A DNA stretch of 64,000 nucleotides, taken from NCBI RefSeq assembly GCF_000292525.1, contig NZ_AEYF01000045.1, positions 859,844 to 923,843 on the forward strand, given 5' to 3'. Below, piece by piece: positions 25,860 through 35,255 of this stretch; position 1 is the first letter of the stretch, and each line of letters begins with the position of its first letter. The translations under genes and the position numbers were made by a program. Under the pieces are notes generated by a model. The model was not told the origin of the DNA. It saw nothing but the letters and a program-made list of their open reading frames with translations, and searched no databases. The stretch comes from Rhizobium sp. CCGE 510 (GTDB lineage Bacteria; Pseudomonadota; Alphaproteobacteria; Rhizobiales; Rhizobiaceae).

Positions 25860-26956
25860 AGGCGCTGCTATTGGTTTCCGAACTGGAAGATTATACCATC
25901 TCCTTCGCCAGCGGCGTTGCCCAACACCTGGACGTTGTGCTTGCCGTGCCGCGCCGGCGCTATGCACATCTCGCCTCTTCCATCGATCCGGCTGTCGATC
26001 TGCACCTTCTGGACTGGCCGCGGCACCGTTCTCTCTCCAATCCCTGGTTCCTGTACCAACTTACGCGTCTGATCCGGCGGGAACAGCCGAACCTCATTCA
26101 TCTCCTCAGCAATTCTACACTTTGGCTGAACCTTGCCGTGCCGTTCTGGCGCCCGATCCCGCTTGTGACGACTGTTCATGACGTGGAAATCCATCCCGGC
26201 GATTCCGATACGCGGACGCTGCCCGACTGGGCCCCTGAATTGATGGTGAAGCAATCCGGACATCTTGTCGTCCACGGCGAGGGACTGAAGCGGCTCGTCC
26301 TCGATCGATATTCAAAATCGCCGGACTGTGTCCATGTCCTGTCGCATCCCTCCATCCTTCGTTATGCGGAACTCGCCCAGCGACAGAAGATGGCGCCGCG
26401 CGAAGCGGATGGAACCATACGCGTCCTGCTCTTCGGACGGATTTTTGCATACAAGGGCCTGGAACATCTGGTCCGGGCCGAGGCGATGCTCAAGGACGTG
26501 CTTCCCAACCTGCGCATCACGGTCGCAGGCCGTGGCGACAATCCGGCGATATTCCAGTCGCTCATGGGGGATGCCGGCCGCTACGATATTCGCAATCGTT
26601 TTATCGAGGATGCAGAGGTCGCCCAGCTTTTCCTGGACACCGACATCGTCGTGCTTCCCTATACGGAAGCATCCCAAAGCGGTGTGCTCAACCTTGCCGC
26701 CGCATTTGGCAAACCGGTCATCGTTACGGATGTCGGCGAGTTGCGGGCCACCGTGCAGCCCAACGGGTTGGGAATGGTGGTCCCCCCCGGAGACGCCGAA
26801 GAGCTCGCGGCAGCGATCAGGACATTGGCAGATAACGGCGAGCTGAGAAACAATTTCGGTGCCAATGCGCTCGAATGGGCCAAAGGACCGAACTCGCCTG
26901 AACGGGTCGGTGCCCAGGCCGCGGCCGTTTATCGGGAGGTAGTCGGGACATGCTGA
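25856..26956 (+). CDS. Family 4 glycosyltransferase
   Basis: This 366-residue protein has a GT-B fold. The C-terminal half shows IRVLLFGRIFAYKGLEHLVRA, RITVAGRGDN and DIVVLPYTEASQSGVLNLAAAFGKPVIVTDVG, which includes the usual E-x7-E-like nucleotide-sugar site region of GT4 enzymes. The N-terminal half has LLVSELEDYTISFASGVAQHL and VTTVHDVEIHPGD. GT4 enzymes are retaining transferases acting at the cytoplasmic membrane face. The ATG overlaps the previous stop as ATGA. The following GT4 gene begins 7 bases before this stop. Donor unknown. Confidence 0.87.
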   Translation: MKALLLVSELEDYTISFASGVAQHLDVVLAVPRRRYAHLASSIDPAVDLHLLDWPRHRSLSNPWFLYQLTRLIRREQPNLIHLLSNSTLWLNLAVPFWRPIPLVTTVHDVEIHPGDSDTRTLPDWAPELMVKQSGHLVVHGEGLKRLVLDRYSKSPDCVHVLSHPSILRYAELAQRQKMAPREADGTIRVLLFGRIFAYKGLEHLVRAEAMLKDVLPNLRITVAGRGDNPAIFQSLMGDAGRYDIRNRFIEDAEVAQLFLDTDIVVLPYTEASQSGVLNLAAAFGKPVIVTDVGELRATVQPNGLGMVVPPGDAEELAAAIRTLADNGELRNNFGANALEWAKGPNSPERVGAQAAAVYREVVGTC

Positions 26957-28092
26957 CAGAGGCCCTCACGGACAGAAGTCGAATGGCAGCACGCAGCGCA
27001 GCCAGCGTCCGCCACTATGTTCCGGGCGGCTGCGAGAACGGCGGCGGCATTGGCAGGCTGGTCGGCTATATAACAGAGACGGCGAAAGAGACCGGCACGA
27101 AACATTTCGTCACCGATACCAGAGGGGCGCGATGGTCCAAGGTGACGTCACCCGCACGCCTGCTTGGCGCCATTCTGACGATGGCAAAGGACCGGATCGT
27201 TGCACCCGACCGCATTCACCATATCCATATCGCCGGCCGCGGCAGCACTTCGCGAAAACTGATCCTGACCGGGGCTGCCCGTTTGTTCGGGTGCTGCCAT
27301 TTATTGCATCTACACGATTACGATTACGCCAGCGACTTTGCGGAACGCTCGCCGCGCCAACAACGGCTCATCCGTCGGATGTTTCAGAATGCCGATTGCG
27401 TTGTGGCGCTGGGCCTGCGCGATCGCATGACGCTGACGACACTTCTGGGCGTTGACGAGCGCCACACCGTTATTGCCCATAATTGCGTCCCCGATCCCGG
27501 GGCGCACGAAATTCGCGTCGGCCAGACACCGTTGATCGTATTCCTCGGCCGGTTGAGCGAACGCAAGGGCGTCACGGAGCTTCTGTTGGCCCTCAGCCAC
27601 CCGGTCATGAAAGAACTCCAGTGGCGGGCTGTATTGGCAGGGGACGGACCTGTCGAGGATTATCGCCGTCAGGCTGACGCCATGGCGCTTTCCGATCGGG
27701 TAGAGATGCCCGGCTGGCTCGACGCCGATGAGGCGCGAGCCCTGTGTGCGCGTGCAGATATCCTGGTTTTGCCTTCGCACGCCGAAGGTCTGGCAATGGC
27801 CGTGCTCGAAGGGCTTTCCCACGGGCTAGCCGTCGTCACCACGCGTGTCGGGGCGCATGACGAAGTCATTACCGACGGTGAAACCGGGATCTTCGTCCCC
27901 GTCGGAGATCCGAATGCCCTGGCCGCAGCGCTGGCGAAACTGGTGACCGATCCAGAAATCTGCATCCGCCTCTCGGTCCAGGGGCGTGCGCATTACCTCA
28001 ACCATTTCAGCATGAGAGCCTATATGCGGTCACTCGAGAAACTTTACGAAACCGTTTCCGCGAAACCTCAAGCAGTGGTTGGCGCACGATGA
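26950..28092 (+). CDS. Family 4 glycosyltransferase
   Basis: The 380-residue GT-B protein has the N-terminal GGCENGGGIGRLVGYI acceptor-side glycine-rich loop and HHIHIAGRGSTSRKLIL. Its C-terminal half has IVFLGRLSERKGVTELLLAL, AVLAGDGPVEDY and ILVLPSHAEGLAMAVLEGLSHGLAVVTTRVG, a full GT4 donor site. It overlaps the previous gene by 7 bases and the next by 4 (ATGA at 28089). The Wzc-type co-polymerase directly behind it ties sugar assembly to export. The sugar transferred is not known; a fucosyl or xylosyl transfer would fit the precursor genes nearby. Confidence 0.88.
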   Translation: MLTEALTDRSRMAARSAASVRHYVPGGCENGGGIGRLVGYITETAKETGTKHFVTDTRGARWSKVTSPARLLGAILTMAKDRIVAPDRIHHIHIAGRGSTSRKLILTGAARLFGCCHLLHLHDYDYASDFAERSPRQQRLIRRMFQNADCVVALGLRDRMTLTTLLGVDERHTVIAHNCVPDPGAHEIRVGQTPLIVFLGRLSERKGVTELLLALSHPVMKELQWRAVLAGDGPVEDYRRQADAMALSDRVEMPGWLDADEARALCARADILVLPSHAEGLAMAVLEGLSHGLAVVTTRVGAHDEVITDGETGIFVPVGDPNALAAALAKLVTDPEICIRLSVQGRAHYLNHFSMRAYMRSLEKLYETVSAKPQAVVGAR

Positions 28093-30293
28093 CGATTTCC
28101 ACTGTTCCGCCGGACCGCAACCTTCCGATCTCGCCGATGCGCTATGATCCTCGCTTTCAGGTAGAGACCAAGGCGGACAACTTCGATTTGGCATCCATTT
28201 ACCGTCTCGTTCGGCGGAGGATGATGATGATCATCACGATAACCATGCTGCTGATGGCGCCCGCGGCGATTATGATCTTTGGGCTGAAGCCCACCTACCA
28301 GGGCGGGGCTCGGTTGATTGTCCACCAGCCGCTGGCAACATCACTTGATGCGGAAGATACCAGCCGCAGTGATCTACTTGACGCGAAATCGGAGAGTGAG
28401 CGGCTTTTATCCAGAGGCATCGCAGAGCGAGTTGTCCGCGAACTGCAGCTTAACGTGCGGGAGGAATTCAATCCAGCCCTGCGGAAGATCTCGCTCATTG
28501 AAAGGATCCGGGCAAAATTGCGCGGCCTGTTCGACACAGAAAAACCCACCGCGCCTTTACGGGACAACATCAACGCCATCATCCCGGAATATTATAGGGC
28601 GCTCGGCGTGTGGCATGAAGATAAGAGTGACGTTATCCAGATCAGCTTCAATTCGACTGATCCTGAGCTCGCAGCCGCGGTTCCGAACCGGATCATCGAC
28701 ATCTACCTCGATGAGCGGAAGGAGAGTGTCCGTGGCCGCCTGGATGCAGCGGAAGAATGGATACGACAGCGCATCACCGAACAGCAGGTTCGCGCTGACA
28801 CTTCTCGCGACGCTGCCCGCGACTATCAAGAATCGATGGACGTCGTCTCGAAAGAGGACGCTCAAGAAGAACGGATCAAGTCATTTCTGGAACTCACTGG
28901 CCGAGAAGGAAAAATCGAAGAAAGCCGGGTTGAGGTAGAGGCGGTGATCTCGACGCTGGAAACAGCCGATAACGCTTCGGTCGCTGCGCAGAATATCGTC
29001 GTCCCCGACAGCATTGCTGTGAAGCAACGCGATCTTCGCGGACAGGAACAGGATCTCGCCCGTCTTCTCGAGACATATGACGGCAATGCCGAGGCCGTGG
29101 TGGAGCTACGTGGAGAGATCCAAGAATCCCGTGCCGATCTCGAACTTGCGACCAAGCAATATCTCCAGACAATGCGGACCAAGCTCGTCGCACTTGATCA
29201 TGAAGCTGAAGCAGTACAATCCAGGCTGGTTGTTGCGAATGAAAAACGCATACGTGATGCGCTGGTGCAGACGGAATTGTTGCGACTGCAGAAAATCGCC
29301 GAAAAGGAACAAACGTCACTCGACAAGCTCGAGAACCAGCGCCGCGACCTCGCCGCGAAGGCCATGCTGCCGGGGGCGGAGTTGGAAGTTTTAACACCGG
29401 CTACAGTGCCGCTCGCATCACAGGGACGCGGACGGCTTTCCTATCTGGTGGGCACCCTCCTGGCTGCGATCTCTGCCGCCGTAACGGCTGCTTTCGTGAT
29501 CGAAATGTGGGACCGGACGGTCCGGAGTTTCGATCAAATAGCTGGAATGGCGCGCACCGTACCGGCTGGACTTATCCCGCGTCTGGCGCGGAGTGAAAAT
29601 TCGAAGACGATGTTCGCACATATGCCGGTCCCGATGTTTGACGAAGCAATCCGGACCGTGGTGCTTTCACTCAAGCAGTCCAATAGCGGCAAGTTGCCGA
29701 ACAGTATCGTCGTTACCTCGGCTCACAGCGGAGACGGCAAGTCGCTTGTCGCGCGATCGCTGGCTATGGAACTTGCCGCCGCCGCGATTCCGGTGCTGCT
29801 GGTCGATGGCGACCTTCGACGGGGAAAACTCGATACGTTTTTCAGGTCGGGGGTCATGTACGGACTGAACGAATTCCTGAATGGTCAGGCCGATTTCCGC
29901 GACATCGTCTACCACCATCCAAGCGGCATCGATTTCATTCCATCTGGAAAATTCAGTCTCCAGCGGCGCGTCCGTCCGAACGGCCTGGCAGAAATCGTCG
30001 AGATGGCGGTCGCTGCTGGCCAGATCGTCATCTTCGACAGCGCGCCTGTGCTCGCCTCGACAGATACCGTCCATTTGACTGCCCTGGCGGAAAGAACATT
30101 GGCAATCGTTAGATGGGGAAAGACGAGCCGCCGCGCCGTCGAGTTCAGCCTTCAGCAAATGAAAAGCTCGCGAAATTCGGAACTCGTTGTCGCGATCAAC
30201 AACGTAAACCCCGAAAAGCATGCATTGTATAATTTCAGCGACTCGGAGCTATTTTCGAAATCCCTGATGAAATACTACAAATGCAAAGCATGA
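28089..30293 (+). CDS. Polysaccharide co-polymerase with fused tyrosine autokinase (Wzc/ExoP type)
   Basis: The 734-residue protein has a cytoplasmic N-terminus, a first membrane helix (about 46-70), a large periplasmic Wzz-like domain with a coiled coil (about 200-430) and a second helix (about 451-475). A BY-kinase domain follows with Walker A SAHSGDGKS (about 544), Walker A' VLLVDGDLRRGK (about 570) and Walker B VIFDSAP (about 646). Such proteins set chain length and couple Wzy to export through cycles of phosphorylation. The C-terminal tyrosine cluster is thin: only Tyr714, Tyr729 and Tyr730. The start overlaps the preceding gene as ATGA. With the OPX protein at 4620 it should form the export machine. 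Confidence 0.92.
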   Translation: MTISTVPPDRNLPISPMRYDPRFQVETKADNFDLASIYRLVRRRMMMIITITMLLMAPAAIMIFGLKPTYQGGARLIVHQPLATSLDAEDTSRSDLLDAKSESERLLSRGIAERVVRELQLNVREEFNPALRKISLIERIRAKLRGLFDTEKPTAPLRDNINAIIPEYYRALGVWHEDKSDVIQISFNSTDPELAAAVPNRIIDIYLDERKESVRGRLDAAEEWIRQRITEQQVRADTSRDAARDYQESMDVVSKEDAQEERIKSFLELTGREGKIEESRVEVEAVISTLETADNASVAAQNIVVPDSIAVKQRDLRGQEQDLARLLETYDGNAEAVVELRGEIQESRADLELATKQYLQTMRTKLVALDHEAEAVQSRLVVANEKRIRDALVQTELLRLQKIAEKEQTSLDKLENQRRDLAAKAMLPGAELEVLTPATVPLASQGRGRLSYLVGTLLAAISAAVTAAFVIEMWDRTVRSFDQIAGMARTVPAGLIPRLARSENSKTMFAHMPVPMFDEAIRTVVLSLKQSNSGKLPNSIVVTSAHSGDGKSLVARSLAMELAAAAIPVLLVDGDLRRGKLDTFFRSGVMYGLNEFLNGQADFRDIVYHHPSGIDFIPSGKFSLQRRVRPNGLAEIVEMAVAAGQIVIFDSAPVLASTDTVHLTALAERTLAIVRWGKTSRRAVEFSLQQMKSSRNSELVVAINNVNPEKHALYNFSDSELFSKSLMKYYKCKA

Positions 30294-30387
30294 ATACATC
30301 GAACGCGATGCTTAAACGCTCTCTTTTTTAAAATTACCCAAACCGCACAGCATAATTTGCTTCGCTTTAGTTCGAGTTGGAGGAACC

Positions 30388-31491
30388 ATGGATACCGGAA
30401 TGAGAGAGAACCGAAAAGTTGCGCTGATTACGGGCATAACAGGCCAGGACGGTGCGTATCTGGCCGAAATGCTCTTGGAGAAGGGCTATATCGTTCACGG
30501 CCTCAAGCGACGCTCATCGTCCTTCAACACCAGTCGCATCGAGCATCTCTACGAGGATCCCCACATCGAGAATCCTCGCTTTATCCTGCATTTCGGGGAC
30601 ATGACCGATTCAACGAATCTCATCCGTGTCGTTCAGGAAACCCAGCCGGACGAGATCTACAATCTCGCCGCACAGAGCCACGTTCAAGTCTCTTTCGAGA
30701 CGCCGGAATACACGGCCAACGCGGATGGAACCGGCACCCTGCGGCTACTTGAAGCAATTCGCCTCCTGGGGCTGACCAAGAAGACCCGCTTCTATCAAGC
30801 CTCGACCTCAGAACTCTACGGCAAAGTCCAGGAAGTCCCGCAGAGCGAAACGACGCCGTTCTACCCTCGATCACCTTATGCCGCGGCTAAGCTCTACGCC
30901 TATTGGATTGTGGTCAATTATCGCGAGGCATACGGCATGCACGCCTCGAACGGCATCTTGTTCAATCATGAAAGCCCTATCCGCGGCGAAACATTCGTGA
31001 CCCGCAAGATCACCCGGGCGGCGGCGGCCATCCATCTTGGCCTGCAGGAAAGGCTCTATCTCGGCAATCTGGATGCCAAGCGCGACTGGGGACATGCACG
31101 GGAATATGTCCGCGGCATGTGGCTGATGCTGCAACAGGACGAACCGGAGGACTATGTCCTGGCGACCGGCGAAACGCACTCGGTTCGTTCCTTTGTCGAC
31201 AAGGCTTTTGCCAAGGTGGGCATGGCAATTGATTGGCGTGGGAACGGGGTTGAGGAAAAGGGATACGACAAGACATCCGGTCAATGTGTGGTGGAGGTCG
31301 ATCCAGCTTACTTCCGTCCGACTGAAGTTGATCTTTTGATCGGCGATCCGACGAAGGCGCACACCAAGCTTGGCTGGAAACACGAGACCAGCCTTGATCA
31401 GCTGGTTGCAGAGATGGTTCGCGAGGATCTGAAAATCATGGCACGAAATGTTCCGTCGGTAAGCGCAACCAAAGGCTTTGCTCATGCCTGA
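30388..31491 (+). CDS. gmd: GDP-mannose 4,6-dehydratase
   Basis: This 367-residue SDR enzyme has the diagnostic GITGQDGAYLAEMLL and HGLKRRSSSFNTSRIEHL near the N-terminus, STSELYGKVQEVPQ, and the catalytic YAAAK in FYPRSPYAAAKLYAYW. NHESPIRGETFVTRKI also matches Gmd. It converts GDP-mannose to GDP-4-keto-6-deoxymannose with tightly bound NADP. The start at 30388 follows GGAGGAACC. It sits 94 bases after the Wzc-type gene and overlaps the fcl start, so both steps to GDP-L-fucose are made together. Confidence 0.97.
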   Translation: MDTGMRENRKVALITGITGQDGAYLAEMLLEKGYIVHGLKRRSSSFNTSRIEHLYEDPHIENPRFILHFGDMTDSTNLIRVVQETQPDEIYNLAAQSHVQVSFETPEYTANADGTGTLRLLEAIRLLGLTKKTRFYQASTSELYGKVQEVPQSETTPFYPRSPYAAAKLYAYWIVVNYREAYGMHASNGILFNHESPIRGETFVTRKITRAAAAIHLGLQERLYLGNLDAKRDWGHAREYVRGMWLMLQQDEPEDYVLATGETHSVRSFVDKAFAKVGMAIDWRGNGVEEKGYDKTSGQCVVEVDPAYFRPTEVDLLIGDPTKAHTKLGWKHETSLDQLVAEMVREDLKIMARNVPSVSATKGFAHA

Positions 31492-32554
31492 GGTGATCTA
31501 TAGCCTTGCCGGAAAAAGGGTCTATGTCGCGGGCCACCGCGGCATGGTGGGCTCTGCGATCGTCCGGTGTCTCGCTTCAGAGGGCTGCGAGATCTTGACG
31601 GCCACCCGCGCCGAGGTCGACCTCAGGCGGCAGGAGCAGGTCGAGGCCTGGATGAGTAAGAATCGTCCCGACGCGGTCTTCCTGGCCGCCGCGAGGGTCG
31701 GCGGCATTCTCGCGAACGCTACCTATCCGGCCGATTTCCTTTACGACAACCTAATTCTCCAAGCGAACGTCATCCACGCAGCCCATAGAGCTGACGTCGA
31801 AAAACTGATGTTTTTGGGCTCGTCCTGCATCTATCCAAAATTCGCCGATCAGCCGATCGTTGAGGACTCGCTTCTGACCGGATCGCTTGAGCCCACGAAT
31901 GAATGGTATGCGATCGCCAAAATTGCCGGATTAAAGCTCTGCCAAGCCTATCGCAAACAGCACGGCAGAGATTTCATCTCGGCCATGCCGACCAATCTTT
32001 ATGGTCCCGAGGACAATTTTGACCTCGGGTCGAGCCATGTCATGCCGGCGCTCATACGCAAGGCGTATGAGGCCAAGATCAACCAGCAGCAAGAGATATG
32101 CATCTGGGGTACTGGCACGCCGCGGCGCGAATTCCTGCATGTTGACGATTGTGCCGACGCCTGCCTCCATCTCATGAAGACCTATTCCGCCGAAGGTCAT
32201 GTGAACGTCGGTTCCGGCAAAGACATATCCATCCTCGAATTGGCACAACTCGTCTCCAAGGTCGTCGGCTTCGAAGGCAAGATCACGCGCGACCTCACCA
32301 AGCCAGATGGCACGCCACGTAAACTCTTGAGCATCGACAAGCTTCGCACTCTCGGCTGGTCTCCCAAGATCGGTCTGAAGGAGGGCATCGCAGACGCCTA
32401 CCGCTCCTTCCTTGATGGTCATTATCTCGAACGCAGCAACAGGGTGATGTCCGGCGATTTGATCGGTCAAAGCGACATCGGTTTTGAGAGAGCCAAGCCT
32501 TCGCCGCGGCATTCGTCCACGCTCTCTTCGGTCGCACATCATCCTCGCGCATAG
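31484..32554 (+). CDS. fcl: GDP-L-fucose synthase
   Basis: The 356-residue protein (from ATG 31484) is a GDP-4-keto-6-deoxymannose 3,5-epimerase/4-reductase: VYVAGHRGMVGSAIVR, AARVGGILANATYPADFLYDN, FLGSSCIYPK, EWYAIAKIAG (Tyr-x3-Lys) and PTNLYGPEDNFDL are all intact. It completes GDP-L-fucose synthesis with NADPH. It overlaps the gmd stop by 8 bases; an ATG at 31478 is an alternative start. The C-terminus (about 35 residues after SFLDGHYLERS) runs beyond the usual end of the family and has no evident domain. The presence of gmd-fcl predicts a fucose or other 6-deoxyhexose in the polymer. Confidence 0.96.
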   Translation: MPEVIYSLAGKRVYVAGHRGMVGSAIVRCLASEGCEILTATRAEVDLRRQEQVEAWMSKNRPDAVFLAAARVGGILANATYPADFLYDNLILQANVIHAAHRADVEKLMFLGSSCIYPKFADQPIVEDSLLTGSLEPTNEWYAIAKIAGLKLCQAYRKQHGRDFISAMPTNLYGPEDNFDLGSSHVMPALIRKAYEAKINQQQEICIWGTGTPRREFLHVDDCADACLHLMKTYSAEGHVNVGSGKDISILELAQLVSKVVGFEGKITRDLTKPDGTPRKLLSIDKLRTLGWSPKIGLKEGIADAYRSFLDGHYLERSNRVMSGDLIGQSDIGFERAKPSPRHSSTLSSVAHHPRA

Positions 32555-32621
32555 CGAATCTGCGCGAGGCACAATAAGCTTTTGTCTCGGGGGGGACGCA
32601 TATGCTGGGATGGAGCAAATA

Positions 32622-32753
32622 ATGCAACCAGTAGAAATCAGGATTATAGCGCTGATTTTCCTGATAGTCGTGTGGGCGGTGATTATCGGTATGGCAATGG
32701 ATTTTTTCGCGGTCGAAATGCCGATATCGCTTGTGGCTCTATTAAATCGATAA
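32622..32753 (+). CDS. Possible small membrane protein
   Basis: An ATG at 32622, 6 bases after GGAG, opens a 43-codon frame. The predicted peptide has one strong hydrophobic stretch (IIALIFLIVVWAVIIGMAM) and no charged residues inside it, ending LVALLNR. It lies 67 bases behind fcl. I do not recognise a family. Small single-helix proteins near polysaccharide genes are plausible, but the call rests only on the ribosome site and hydrophobicity. Confidence 0.35.
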   Translation: MQPVEIRIIALIFLIVVWAVIIGMAMDFFAVEMPISLVALLNR

Positions 32754-32990
32754 TCCAAGTCGGATGGCGCCGCGAGATTACCTCGGCTGGGCTGTCGGAC
32801 GACAATCGCTGCGGTAAAGACGGCAGGCGCGGCCGTACCGACATGCGAACCGCTGCTCGGACCGCTTTGCCAAACGAGCCCGACTTTGCCGGGCTGCGCT
32901 TTGCGACAGGATGGTTTCTGATACAATAGAATCAGTTGGTTACGCGCATCCAACGGCCTAAAATTTGAATCCTGTTCGACATTAAAGAGT

Positions 32991-33042
32991 TAGAGCATGA
33001 TGTCATGAGAAAATCGCACAGACTTTTCGGCATCATGCTCTA
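32991..33042. repeat. Rhizobial intergenic palindromic repeat
   Basis: TAGAGCATGATG at the left and its exact inverse at the right bound a 52-base element with an A/T-containing middle (ending CTTTTCGG). From memory, this AGAGCATGAT...ATCATGCTCT element is common between genes in Rhizobium. A related, degenerate copy is at 53312-53352. Confidence 0.75.
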
Positions 33043-33099
33043 GGGAAGACGATCATACGGTATCTTCGATCAGGGCCGCGTCGGCTTCAAACCCAGGAC

Positions 33100-34191
33100 A
33101 TGGGCGCCCCGCGCGTGAAAACAATTGGTCTCAGGTCCGGTGAAATCGCCGATCGGAATATTCGCGTCATCCTGGAAGCCATCCGCCGCCATGGTCCGTT
33201 GACGCGGATGGAGCTTGGCCGGCACAGCGGCCTGTCGGGCCCCGGTATTACCAATATCCTTCGCCGATTGGCCGACCAGAAGCTTGTCACCTCCCATCGC
33301 CGCAACGGCCTCGGTAGCGGGGCGACCGCCACCGAGTTCGCCTTGCGTCCGGAAGGCGCCTTCTCGATCGGCGTCAAAATCCGCCAGCGGCGCGGCGAGA
33401 TCGTGCTCATCGATCTCAGCGGCCAGGCTCATGATCGGGTCTATTTCAGCCTGGACCCCGCAGACAGGGTCGGCGCGGTGCATGCCGCGGTCAAGGATAT
33501 CGCCGATCGCCACGCCGCCTTGCCGATCCTCGGCCTTGGCATCGCCGCCAACGACTGGACGGACGAGCAAAGCGATCAAATCGCCGCACTATCGTCGATC
33601 GCCCGTCCCTATGTCGAGAACGAGTGCACGGCGAGCCTTCTCGCCGAGCGCACGATCGGCAGCTTTACGCGGGAGGGCGGGCTGGCGATGATCATCATCG
33701 ATGATGACGTTCAGGCTGGTTTTCTCATTCGCGGCATTCCCTATTCCGGCGTCCATGGCCGGGCGGGCAGCATCGGCGAAATGCTGACCGGCCCGGACAA
33801 TGTGCAGCTGAACACCGTCGTCGGTTTCGAGTCGCTGCGGTCGAGGATCGGCGACCAGGAATTCACGCGGCTGCTGGACGGGGAGGAATTCTCCTCGCCG
33901 TCATTGTCGCAATGGATCCGCGAGGCCGCCGGCCATCTGCTCGACCCGATCATCGCCATGGCCGGCTTCCTTGCGCCGAGTGTCGTCATGATCGGCAGCG
34001 ATCTGCCACAAGGCGTGATCGAAGCGCTGATCCATCAACTTTCGATCGAGCGGCGCGACACTTCCACGAGACCGTTGCTGACACCGTGGATTTCGCCGAT
34101 GAAACCGGCGAGCTTCAGCGGCGGCGTGGCACTCGGTGCCGCGCTCCTGCCCTTCCTCAACACTTTGCTGCTGCCGCCGGCTTCCGCCTGA
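33100..34191 (+). CDS. ROK-family transcriptional regulator (NagC/XylR type)
   Basis: The 363-residue protein has an N-terminal winged helix (about 18-75: ILEAIRRHGPLTRMELGRHSG, GITNILRRLADQKLV) and a C-terminal ROK sugar-kinase-like domain with NECTASLLAERTIG and VHGRAGSIGEM. The Cys-rich zinc motif of sugar-binding ROK proteins is absent; the segment after GSIGEM contains no Cys. It probably senses a sugar and controls the neighbouring uptake genes. The start is uncertain: ATG 33100 has a ribosome-like AGGA too close, and GTG 33115 is possible. It is convergent with the oxidoreductase gene, 17 bases away. Confidence 0.85.
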   Translation: MGAPRVKTIGLRSGEIADRNIRVILEAIRRHGPLTRMELGRHSGLSGPGITNILRRLADQKLVTSHRRNGLGSGATATEFALRPEGAFSIGVKIRQRRGEIVLIDLSGQAHDRVYFSLDPADRVGAVHAAVKDIADRHAALPILGLGIAANDWTDEQSDQIAALSSIARPYVENECTASLLAERTIGSFTREGGLAMIIIDDDVQAGFLIRGIPYSGVHGRAGSIGEMLTGPDNVQLNTVVGFESLRSRIGDQEFTRLLDGEEFSSPSLSQWIREAAGHLLDPIIAMAGFLAPSVVMIGSDLPQGVIEALIHQLSIERRDTSTRPLLTPWISPMKPASFSGGVALGAALLPFLNTLLLPPASA

Positions 34192-34208
34192 CGCATTCGC
34201 ATCCTGCA

Positions 34209-35255
34209 TCACGCCAGCGCTTCGTCGGCGTGGCCGAGATCGGAGGCCAGCGCCTTATCGAGGACTTTCTGGATGTTGGCGGCGCGGCGGAACGACGGTT
34301 CCTGCGTCCTGCCGGCCCGCACGGCCTGGACGAAACGCTGGTAGTTGGTCTCGACAGGATCGAACGGCACGTCGCGCCACGTCGCGGTGTGCACGTCTTC
34401 GCCGAGACAGGCGCGCAGCGTTGATTGTCCGGTATCGTAAATCATCTCGATCGAGCCGGTTTCGCCGTAAACCCTCAGACGCAGCTGATCCATCTGGCCG
34501 GCTGCCGTGCGTGTCGCCTGGATCGTGCCGATCGCGCCATTGCTGAAATCGACATTCATCGTGAAGCTGTCATTGGCATCGAGATCATATTCGCCGATCT
34601 TGCGGCCGGGCGCCTTGTCGAAGGTCTTCAGCCGCGCGAAGACATGGGCGACGTCGAGCCCACAACCGTATGAGGCGAAGTCGACGATGTGGATGCCGAT
34701 ATCACCGAGTGCGCCGTTCGATCCATGCTTCTTGCTCAGCCGCCATAGCCATTTGCTTTCGCTCTTCCAGTCGCCCCAGTGTCGACCGACCAGCCAGCTT
34801 TGCAGGTGCGAGGCCTCGACGTGGCGCACCGCGCCGATTTCGCCGGCGAGCACCATCTGCCGGCCTTTCTGCAGGGCGGGCGAATTGCGATAGGTGAAAT
34901 TGACCATGCCGACCTTGCCGGATCGTTCGATCGCCTCGGTCATCTCCATCGCCTTGAGCGCATCGGTGGCAAGCGGCTTTTCGCAGAAGACGTGTTTGCC
35001 GGCGGCGATCGCCAGAAGCGTCGTCGGGTGGTGGATGTTATCAGGCGTGACGTTGGCAACCGCATCGAACTCGCCCCAGGCGAGAGCCTCTTCGAGGGTA
35101 GTGAATTGATTGGCGATGCCATGTTCGGTGCAAAAGGCAGCAAGCCTTTCCGGAACGACATCGACGCCGCCGACGACGCTGACGCCTTCGATCGCCTTGA
35201 ATTTTGCGGCGTGCTGGTTGGCCATGCCGCCGGTGCCGAGAATGAGTAAGCGCAT
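34209..35255 (-). CDS. Gfo/Idh/MocA-family oxidoreductase
   Basis: This 348-residue enzyme has LLILGTGGMANQHAAKF (Rossmann), VFCEKPLATDA (the Glu-Lys-Pro lysine), VNFTYRNSPA and the catalytic-type GALGDIGIHIVDFA (Asp and His). It belongs to the sugar/inositol dehydrogenase superfamily and should oxidise or reduce a carbohydrate with NAD(P). It is divergent from the binding-protein gene and lies with an isomerase of the AP-endonuclease-2 fold. That pairing is common in inositol and rare-sugar breakdown. The exact substrate cannot be assigned. The ATG at 35255 follows GGAGGAAAAC. Confidence 0.87.
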   Translation of the reverse strand: MRLLILGTGGMANQHAAKFKAIEGVSVVGGVDVVPERLAAFCTEHGIANQFTTLEEALAWGEFDAVANVTPDNIHHPTTLLAIAAGKHVFCEKPLATDALKAMEMTEAIERSGKVGMVNFTYRNSPALQKGRQMVLAGEIGAVRHVEASHLQSWLVGRHWGDWKSESKWLWRLSKKHGSNGALGDIGIHIVDFASYGCGLDVAHVFARLKTFDKAPGRKIGEYDLDANDSFTMNVDFSNGAIGTIQATRTAAGQMDQLRLRVYGETGSIEMIYDTGQSTLRACLGEDVHTATWRDVPFDPVETNYQRFVQAVRAGRTQEPSFRRAANIQKVLDKALASDLGHADEALA

